The position numbers and the translations under genes are program-made. A stretch of DNA of 5,645 bases from an uncultured Pseudorhodobacter sp. (GTDB lineage: Bacteria; Pseudomonadota; Alphaproteobacteria; Rhodobacterales; Rhodobacteraceae): positions 1 to 5,645 of the forward strand of contig CAMFIX010000227.1 of NCBI GenBank assembly GCA_945952425.1, read 5' to 3'. The notes under the pieces are model-generated. The model searched no databases, was not told where the DNA came from, and saw only the letters and a program-made list of their open reading frames with translations. This document shows positions 1-5,645 of this stretch, in pieces. How positions within the stretch are numbered: position 1 is the first letter of the stretch; each line of letters starts with the position of its first letter.

Positions 1-1
1 G

Positions 2-3000
2 GCGCTCGACGGCGGCACGGGTAACGACAACATCGCTGGCACCGCGAATGACGAGATCATCAACGGCTTGGGCGGCAACGACACGCTCGATTCCTCCGGC
101 GGCGGGATCGACACGCTTTACGGCGGCGACGGGAACGACTTCCTCTATGTCCGCACCGATTACGAGGCCTATGGCGGGGCGGGCAACGACACGCTCTTCG
201 TCTATGGCGACAACCCCTCGGTGCTGGATGGCGGCGCCGACTACGACATCCTGCAATTCGGCAGCGGCTTTGACATCACCGGCGCCACGATCACCGGGAT
301 CGAGCAGCTGAACGCCTATGGCGACGGGCGGCTGACCACGGCGCAGCTGGGCAGCTTTGCGCTGATCTCGGGCTATGACACGGGCTATACCTCGGCCTCG
401 CTGGTGCTGACGGCGGGCGGCACGGCCACGGTCAACCTGTCCAGCACGCTGACGAGCTATTTCCAGATCACCGGCTCCAGCCAGGCCGACCGGCTGACCT
501 TCAACGCGAGCTATGTCTACAAGATTTATGCCTTGAAGAGGGGGCGCAACGACAAGGCCACCGGCGGGTCGGGCGACGACAGCCTGCGCGGCGAGGCGGG
601 CAACGACACGCTGGTGGGCGGGCTCGGCAACGATTCCATCGACGGCGGCATCGGGGCCGACAGCCTCAGCGGCGGGGCGGGCAACGACACGCTGATCGCC
701 ACGGTCGGCGATACGGTGCTGGGCGGGGCGGATGACGACCTGATCTCGGTGAACTCCAGCGGCGTCGCCTCGATCTCGGGCAATGCCGGCAACGACACGT
801 TGCGCACGGAATCGAGCTATGACCTGTCGTCCACGCTCATCACCGGCGACATCGAGCATTTCCAGGTCGGCGGCCAGACCTCGCTGACCACGACGCAGCT
901 GGGGCTTTTCGGCGTGGTGGAGGGCTATAACAACACCTCGACCTATGCCACGGTCAAGCTGACGGCGGGGGGCACGGCGGCGGTGACGCTGGCCGATACG
1001 CTGACGCAGACCTTCACGGTCTACGGCTCGGGCCAGGCCGACCTTTTGACCTTTGCCGGGGGCCATGCCGGGGCGATCAGCGCCTCGCTGGGCGATGGCA
1101 ACGACAGCATCCAGGGCTCGGACGGCAACGACTCGCTTTACGGCGAATTCGGCGCCGACACGCTGAACGGCGGCGCGGGCAACGATGTCCTGGACGGCGG
1201 CGACAGCCAGGACTTGCTGATCGGCGGCAATGGCGACGATTACCTCGTCATGCGCACGGGCGACAGCGGCCAGGGCGGCAGCGGCAACGACATGCTGTCG
1301 GTCGAGTCCAATTTCGCGTCTTCGCTGGATGGCGGGACGGGAACGGGCGACATCCTGCGCTTTGCCTCCAGCTATGACATCTCGGGCGCCACGCTGACGG
1401 GGATCGAGCAGCTGAACCTGAACGGCGCGGATTCGATGACGGCGAGCCAGCTGGCCATGTTCACCCGCGTGCAGGGCTATGCCGACAATTACACCACCGC
1501 CGGCGTCTATCTGACCGAGGGCGGCACGGCGGCGGTCAATGTGATGAACTTCCTGACCGGGGGCTTCTGGCTTTACGGGTCGACCGGGGCCGACCTGATC
1601 ACGATCTCGTCCAGCTATAACTTCGCCGTCACCGCCTTCGGCTATGGCGGCAACGACAGCCTGGTGGGCGGGTCGGGCAACGACAACCTGAACGGCGGGC
1701 TCGGGGCCGATACGCTGATGGGCGGGGCGGGCAACGACACGCTGAACGGCGAGGCCGACGATGCGGCCGACCAGATCTTCGGCGGCAATGGCAACGATTA
1801 TATCGCGGCGCGGTCGCATGACATCATCTCGGGCGATGCCGGGACCGATTTCATCGACATCTTCAGCAACGATGTCGCCTCGGTCGATGGCGGCACCGGG
1901 CAGGACACGCTGCGGGTCGGGGCGGGCTATGACATTTCCCAGACCGTGGTCACCGGGATCGAGCAGCTGAACCTCTATTACGGCGGGCGCGTGACGGCGG
2001 CGCAGCTGGACGGGGTCGGCACGGTCTCGGGCTATGACACGCCTTACACCAGCGCCTCGGTCAGCCTGTCGCAGGGCGGCACGGCGACGGTGCGGCTGTC
2101 CTCGACCCTGACCTCGGGCTTTACCCTGCAAGGGTCCAGCGATAACGACATCCTGACCTTCGTCACCTCGGCCACCACGGCGGTCAACGTGAACGGGGCC
2201 GAGGGCAATGACGTCATCACCGGCGGCAACGGGATGGATTCCATCGTCGGCGGGCTTGGCGACGACACGCTGGACGGCGGGAACGGCAACGACACGCTGG
2301 ACGGCAGCATCGGCAACGACTCGCTCACGGGCGGGGCGGGCAACGACGTGCTGATCGGGCGCACCGGCAGCCGGCTCTTCGGCGGCAACGACGACGACCT
2401 GCTGTCGATCCAGGACAACGGCGTGGCCATCATCAACGGCGGATCGGGCAACGACACGTTGCGCACCGAATCCAGCTATGACCTGACCGGCGCCAGCATC
2501 GTCGGCGTCGAGGTTCTGGCGGTGAACTCGGTCTATCTGACCACGGCGCAGCTGAACCAGTTCGGCACGGTGACGGGCTACAGCCCCGGCACGACCTCGG
2601 CCTATCTGTACCTGACGGCGGGGGGGACGGCGACGCTGAACCTGTCGGCGACGCTGAGCTATGGCGTCACGATCTATGGCGCCAGCGATGCCGAGACGCT
2701 GACGGTGAACGCGGGTTATGCCGGGCGGGTCACCTTCAACGGCGGCTTCGGCGGCGACGTCATCACCGCGGGCGCCGGGCTGGATACGCTCAGCGGCAAT
2801 GGCGGCAACGACATGCTCAGCGGCCTTGGCGGGGCGGATGCGCTTTATGGCGGGGCGGGCAAGGATACGCTCGTCGGCGGCGACGGCTCGGACAGCCTTT
2901 ATGGCGGCGGCGGGCAGGACGTCTTTGCCTTCACCTCGAACACCCAGTCGAGCGCGGGCGCGCCGGACCAGATCTTCGACTTCGAAGGCGCAGGCGCGGC

Positions 3001-3235
3001 CAAGGGCGACATCATCGACCTGTCGGCCATCGACGCGGATGGCGGTCTGGGCACGCAGGACAGCTTCATCTTCGGCTCGACCGGGCTGGCGGGCCTGTCC
3101 ATCGTCGATGACGGCGCGGGCAATACTCTGGTGCGCCTGAACACCAACAACGATGCCGCCTTCGAAGTGGTGATCAAGATCGTCGATGGCGGCGTGCTCT
3201 TCAGCGCCTATACCGCGGCCGATTTCATCCTTTGA
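2..3235 (+). CDS. RTX hemolysin-type calcium-binding repeat protein, type I secreted (5' end outside window)
   Basis: This frame is open from base 2 to the TGA at 3233-3235, giving 1077 visible residues; the true start lies upstream. I count about 45 nonapeptides of the GGxGxDxLx type (for example GGAGNDTL, GGLGNDSI), which in this family fold into a calcium-binding parallel beta-roll outside the cell. Five beta-rich linkers interrupt them, beginning at visible residues 90, 273, 458, 643 and 826, each with a core like GATITGIEQL, then LTxAQL and LTAGGTAxVxLS. Residues from about 965 to the end resemble the serralysin-type C-terminal domain (GGGGQDVFAF, DQIFDFE, GDIIDLSAID). The end, AADFIL, suits an uncleaved C-terminal type I secretion signal. 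Cysteine is absent and lysine very rare, as usual for such exoproteins. No protease, lipase or other catalytic domain is visible, so it may be an adhesin, surface-layer protein or enzyme with its active domain upstream. No ABC exporter genes are nearby. Confidence 0.93.
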   Translation, partial: ALDGGTGNDNIAGTANDEIINGLGGNDTLDSSGGGIDTLYGGDGNDFLYVRTDYEAYGGAGNDTLFVYGDNPSVLDGGADYDILQFGSGFDITGATITGIEQLNAYGDGRLTTAQLGSFALISGYDTGYTSASLVLTAGGTATVNLSSTLTSYFQITGSSQADRLTFNASYVYKIYALKRGRNDKATGGSGDDSLRGEAGNDTLVGGLGNDSIDGGIGADSLSGGAGNDTLIATVGDTVLGGADDDLISVNSSGVASISGNAGNDTLRTESSYDLSSTLITGDIEHFQVGGQTSLTTTQLGLFGVVEGYNNTSTYATVKLTAGGTAAVTLADTLTQTFTVYGSGQADLLTFAGGHAGAISASLGDGNDSIQGSDGNDSLYGEFGADTLNGGAGNDVLDGGDSQDLLIGGNGDDYLVMRTGDSGQGGSGNDMLSVESNFASSLDGGTGTGDILRFASSYDISGATLTGIEQLNLNGADSMTASQLAMFTRVQGYADNYTTAGVYLTEGGTAAVNVMNFLTGGFWLYGSTGADLITISSSYNFAVTAFGYGGNDSLVGGSGNDNLNGGLGADTLMGGAGNDTLNGEADDAADQIFGGNGNDYIAARSHDIISGDAGTDFIDIFSNDVASVDGGTGQDTLRVGAGYDISQTVVTGIEQLNLYYGGRVTAAQLDGVGTVSGYDTPYTSASVSLSQGGTATVRLSSTLTSGFTLQGSSDNDILTFVTSATTAVNVNGAEGNDVITGGNGMDSIVGGLGDDTLDGGNGNDTLDGSIGNDSLTGGAGNDVLIGRTGSRLFGGNDDDLLSIQDNGVAIINGGSGNDTLRTESSYDLTGASIVGVEVLAVNSVYLTTAQLNQFGTVTGYSPGTTSAYLYLTAGGTATLNLSATLSYGVTIYGASDAETLTVNAGYAGRVTFNGGFGGDVITAGAGLDTLSGNGGNDMLSGLGGADALYGGAGKDTLVGGDGSDSLYGGGGQDVFAFTSNTQSSAGAPDQIFDFEGAGAAKGDIIDLSAIDADGGLGTQDSFIFGSTGLAGLSIVDDGAGNTLVRLNTNNDAAFEVVIKIVDGGVLFSAYTAADFIL
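269..2930 (+). repeat. Five tandem modules of about 550 bp within the RTX gene
   Basis: The same linker motif, (Y/F)D(I/L) followed by a GATITGIEQL-like core, starts at bases 269, 818, 1373, 1928 and 2477. The steps are 549, 555, 555 and 549 bases, so each module is 183 or 185 residues. Within a module, about 75 residues of linker are followed by seven or eight RTX nonapeptides. The fifth module runs into the C-terminal domain near 2930. Short exact DNA repeats persist, such as GGGATCGAGCAGCTGAAC in modules 1, 3 and 4, and GGCGGGGCGGGCAACGACAC near 172, 674 and 1720. The RTX nonapeptides at 2-268 are the tail of another module that began upstream. Confidence 0.88.
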
Positions 3236-3251
3236 CGCAAGACCGATCTGC

Positions 3252-3278
3252 GGGGCCGCGCGCGGCGCGGCCCCGTTT
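3252..3278 (+). terminator. Probable Rho-independent terminator of the RTX gene
   Basis: Arms GGGGCCGCGC (3252-3261) and GCGCGGCCCC (3265-3274) form a perfect 10-bp stem around a 3-base loop, 16 bases after the RTX stop codon. The T-tract that follows is short (GTTT), so termination may be partial. In that case some RTX transcripts would read through into cysE. Confidence 0.65.
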
Positions 3279-3286
3279 GGCCCTTC

Positions 3287-3303
3287 TGCCATGGGGAATG
3301 GCA
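3287..3303 (+). promoter_or_regulatory. Small inverted repeat upstream of cysE
   Basis: TGCCAT (3287-3292) and ATGGCA (3298-3303) are perfect inverted repeats around GGGGA. The site lies in the only space available for a cysE promoter or operator. I cannot see a convincing -35/-10 pair here; TAGGAT at 3307-3312 is at best a weak -10 candidate. The role is unknown, and a 6-bp dyad in GC-rich DNA could be chance. Confidence 0.3.
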
Positions 3304-3308
3304 TGCTA

Positions 3309-3334
3309 GGATGAACCTCTGGAAGAGGTTATCC
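3309..3334 (+). promoter_or_regulatory. Dyad enclosing the cysE ribosome-binding site
   Basis: AACCTCT (3314-3320) and AGAGGTT (3324-3330) are perfect inverted repeats around GGA. GGAT (3309-3312) and ATCC (3331-3334) extend the stem to 11 bp with one bulged G (3313). The right arm contains AGAGG (3324-3328), the best Shine-Dalgarno match for the ATG at 3335, with a 6-base spacing. GCAT (3301-3304) could also pair with ATGC (3335-3338), which includes the start codon. As RNA this would hide the ribosome-binding site; as DNA, the 17-bp palindrome could bind a dimeric repressor. The structure is seen directly; both roles are inference. Confidence 0.55.
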
Positions 3335-4150
3335 ATGCGCGACATCAAGCTCAAACTCACCCCGGTTGATCCTGTCTGGCAGCGCGTCCGCGAAGAGGCC
3401 GCCGCCGCCGTCGTCACCGAGCCGCTTCTGGGCGGGCTCGTCCATGCGAGCCTTCTGCACCATGCCAGCCTGGAGCGGGCCTTGGCCTATCGCTTCAGCC
3501 AGAAGCTCGCGAGCTCGGAGATGAGCGAGCAGATCCTGCGCGAGATCGCCGACGAGGCGCATGACGCCGACCCCGACCTTGGGCAATGCGCCCGGTCGGA
3601 CATCATGGCGGTCTACGACCGCGACCCGGCCTGCCATCGCTTCCTGCAGCCCATGCTGTTCTTCAAGGGCTTCCAGGCGGTGCAGGCCTATCGGATCGGC
3701 CATTGGCTCTGGGGCCAGGGACGGCGCGACATGGCCTATTTCGTGCAGATGCGCGTGTCGGAGGTCTTTGGCGTCGACATCCATCCGGCGGCCAAGATCG
3801 GCAAGGGTCTGATGATCGACCACGCGCATTCCATCGTCATCGGCGAGACGGCGGTGGTGGGCGACAATGTGTCCATGCTGCATTCGGTGACCCTGGGCGG
3901 CACGGGCAAAGAGGACGGCGACCGCCATCCCAAGATCGGCAATGGCGTGCTGATCGGGGCGGGGGCGAAGGTTCTGGGCAATATCTCGATCGGCAATTGC
4001 TCGCGCGTGGCGGCGGGCTCCGTCGTGCTGGCCGATGTGCCGCCCTGCAAGACCGTGGCGGGCGTGCCCGCGCGGATCGTGGGCGAAGCGGGCTGCGACC
4101 AGCCGTCGGTCTCGATGGACCAGCGGCTGAAGGATTGCGACTGCGGCTGA
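3335..4150 (+). CDS. cysE: Serine O-acetyltransferase
   Basis: The 271-residue product transfers acetyl from acetyl-CoA to L-serine, giving O-acetyl-L-serine, the first committed step of cysteine synthesis in the cytoplasm. Residues from about 9 to 120 match the helical SATase N-terminal domain (DPVWQRVREEA, then LASSEMSEQ and FFKGFQAVQAYRIGHWLW). Residues from about 146 to 245 form the left-handed beta-helix of hexapeptide repeats (VDIHPAAKIGKG, VTLGGTGK, AGVPARIVG). Catalytic positions are present: Asp148, His163 in IDHAH, and His198 in DRHPKI, matching E. coli CysE D143, H158 and H193 as I recall them. Length is close to the E. coli 273 residues. I chose ATG 3335 because AGAGG sits 6 bases upstream and the protein then begins MRDIKLKLTPVDPVW; an in-frame ATG at 3311 would add eight residues but has a poorly placed ribosome-binding site. 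The C-terminus, MDQRLKDCDCG, lacks the terminal isoleucine that docks into CysK in E. coli. Confidence 0.96.
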   Translation: MRDIKLKLTPVDPVWQRVREEAAAAVVTEPLLGGLVHASLLHHASLERALAYRFSQKLASSEMSEQILREIADEAHDADPDLGQCARSDIMAVYDRDPACHRFLQPMLFFKGFQAVQAYRIGHWLWGQGRRDMAYFVQMRVSEVFGVDIHPAAKIGKGLMIDHAHSIVIGETAVVGDNVSMLHSVTLGGTGKEDGDRHPKIGNGVLIGAGAKVLGNISIGNCSRVAAGSVVLADVPPCKTVAGVPARIVGEAGCDQPSVSMDQRLKDCDCG

Positions 4151-4158
4151 GGGGCGGA

Positions 4159-4220
4159 GTAGGGGCTGGCCCCGACCTACGATCCGCGGTTAGGGTGGCC
4201 TCGGGCATGCGCCCTCGGCC
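4159..4220. repeat. Two short hairpins directly after cysE
   Basis: GTAGG (4159-4163) pairs with CCTAC (4176-4180), starting 9 bases after the cysE stop. It is followed by a symmetric structure at 4197-4220: GGCC, TC, GGGC, loop ATGC, GCCC, TC, GGCC. The outer and inner stems of the second are 4 bp each, separated by a TC/TC internal loop. Neither has a T-tract, so they are not typical terminators. They may protect the 3' end of the cysE mRNA, or be chance in GC-rich DNA. Confidence 0.35.
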
Positions 4221-4236
4221 CGCGCGGCGGTGGTGG

Positions 4237-4334
4237 CTGGAGGTGTTTCACACCCCTCCAGACGCCGCACCGATCATTGCTCGAACCAATGGCGCGATGA
4301 TCGGCGCACGTGGGATATTTATGGACCATTGAAG
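4237..4334. repeat. Composite palindromic intergenic element with GGGATATTT tail
   Basis: The first hairpin (4237-4261) has arms CTGGAGGTGT and ACACCCCTCCAG with a 2-base bulge and a TTC loop. The second (4267-4307) has 14-base arms, GCACCGATCATTGC and GCGATGATCGGCGC, which pair with one wobble and one mismatch around a 13-base loop. An AT-richer tail follows at 4312-4334, beginning GGGATATTTATGGACCAT and containing the small palindrome ATGGACCAT. From memory, tails of this kind beside hairpins recur in intergenic DNA of Rhodobacteraceae, so this may be one copy of a dispersed repeat. I could not check copy number. No coding sequence is supported here. Confidence 0.45.
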
Positions 4335-4361
4335 GAGCAAGGGGCGCTTCGGGCCGCGTAG

Positions 4362-4385
4362 GTCGGGGGGCACCCCGACTCTCTT
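4362..4385 (+). terminator. Possible secondary terminator of cysE
   Basis: GTCGGGG (4362-4368) and CCCCGAC (4373-4379) form a perfect 7-bp stem with a GGCA loop, followed by TCTCTT. The pyrimidine tract is interrupted and the stem lies about 210 bases after the cysE stop, so it is a weaker candidate than the hairpin at 4405-4434. Confidence 0.35.
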
Positions 4386-4404
4386 CGGATGGGGTTGCAT
4401 GGCA

Positions 4405-4440
4405 AAAGGCCTGGGAGGTTGCTCCCGGGCCTTTCTTCCT
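4405..4440. terminator. Bidirectional Rho-independent terminator between cysE and pdhC
   Basis: AAAGGCCTGGGAG (4405-4417) and CTCCCGGGCCTTT (4422-4434) pair over 13 positions with a single T-G wobble around a GTTG loop. The + strand continues TTTCTTCCT, and the - strand reads TTTT from the A-tract at 4404-4407. The hairpin sits 21 bases beyond the pdhC stop and between two convergent genes, so it most likely stops transcription from both sides. Confidence 0.88.
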
Positions 4441-4455
4441 GTTCGCAGAGCGGCC

Positions 4456-5645
<1,190 letters not shown>

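Noticed and set aside
68..70. TTG as the start codon of the RTX protein
   Set aside because: The same frame is open back to base 2 and already encodes RTX motifs there (GGTGNDNI), so the gene runs off the window and this TTG is an internal leucine.
2..2930. CRISPR-like array, suggested by regularly recurring short repeats
   Set aside because: The repeats are codons of GGxGxDxL nonapeptides in one open frame, with variable unit lengths and no unrelated spacers.
3311..3334. ATG 3311 as the cysE start
   Set aside because: The only purine-rich sequence (TAGG) touches the ATG and leaves no spacing, whereas AGAGG lies 6 bases before ATG 3335. The extra eight residues would also be encoded by the dyad. 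Not fully excluded.
3329..3928. Antisense open frame of 199 codons over cysE
   Set aside because: It mirrors the cysE codon pattern, has no identifiable domain or ribosome-binding site, and is fully inside a well-supported gene.
3586..4332. Open frame of 248 codons overlapping cysE on the + strand
   Set aside because: It is an alternative-frame reading of cysE codons in GC-rich DNA, with a Gly/Arg-rich composition and no recognisable motif.

Overview
The window reads as a piece of a high-GC alphaproteobacterial chromosome, most likely Rhodobacteraceae (Rhodobacter/Paracoccus-like). This rests on the strong G/C third-position bias, the sequence style of the cysE and pdhC products, and an intergenic GGGATATTT-type tail that I recall from that family. 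The taxon is an inference; no marker gene settles it.

Layout: (1) Positions 2-3235, + strand: the 3' 1077 codons of a very large RTX (hemolysin-type calcium-binding) protein whose start lies before the window. It contains five modules of about 184 residues, each a beta-rich linker followed by RTX nonapeptides, and ends in a serralysin-type C-terminal domain with a type I secretion signal. (2) Positions 3236-3334: a short gap with a perfect 10-bp GC hairpin (likely terminator), a small dyad, and a near-perfect dyad whose right arm holds the cysE Shine-Dalgarno sequence. (3) Positions 3335-4150, + strand: cysE, serine O-acetyltransferase, complete. (4) Positions 4151-4455: 305 bases without a gene but dense in inverted repeats. 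They include a two-hairpin element with a GGGATATTT tail and, last, a strong bidirectional terminator at 4405-4434. (5) Positions 4456-5645, - strand: pdhC, the E2 dihydrolipoamide acetyltransferase of pyruvate dehydrogenase, lacking only its N-terminal part beyond the window edge.

The three genes do not form a pathway. The RTX gene and cysE are co-directional but separated by a terminator-like hairpin. cysE and pdhC converge on the shared terminator. cysE makes O-acetyl-L-serine from acetyl-CoA, and pdhC makes acetyl-CoA, so the link is only through a common metabolite. I see no type I secretion genes, mobile element, CRISPR array, tRNA or rRNA.

I did not find a clearly new system. The points most worth following are the dyad over the cysE ribosome-binding site, the hairpin-rich intergenic element, the exact 1659-bp higher-order periodicity in the RTX gene, and a basic patch in one RTX module that looks like a compensated frameshift.
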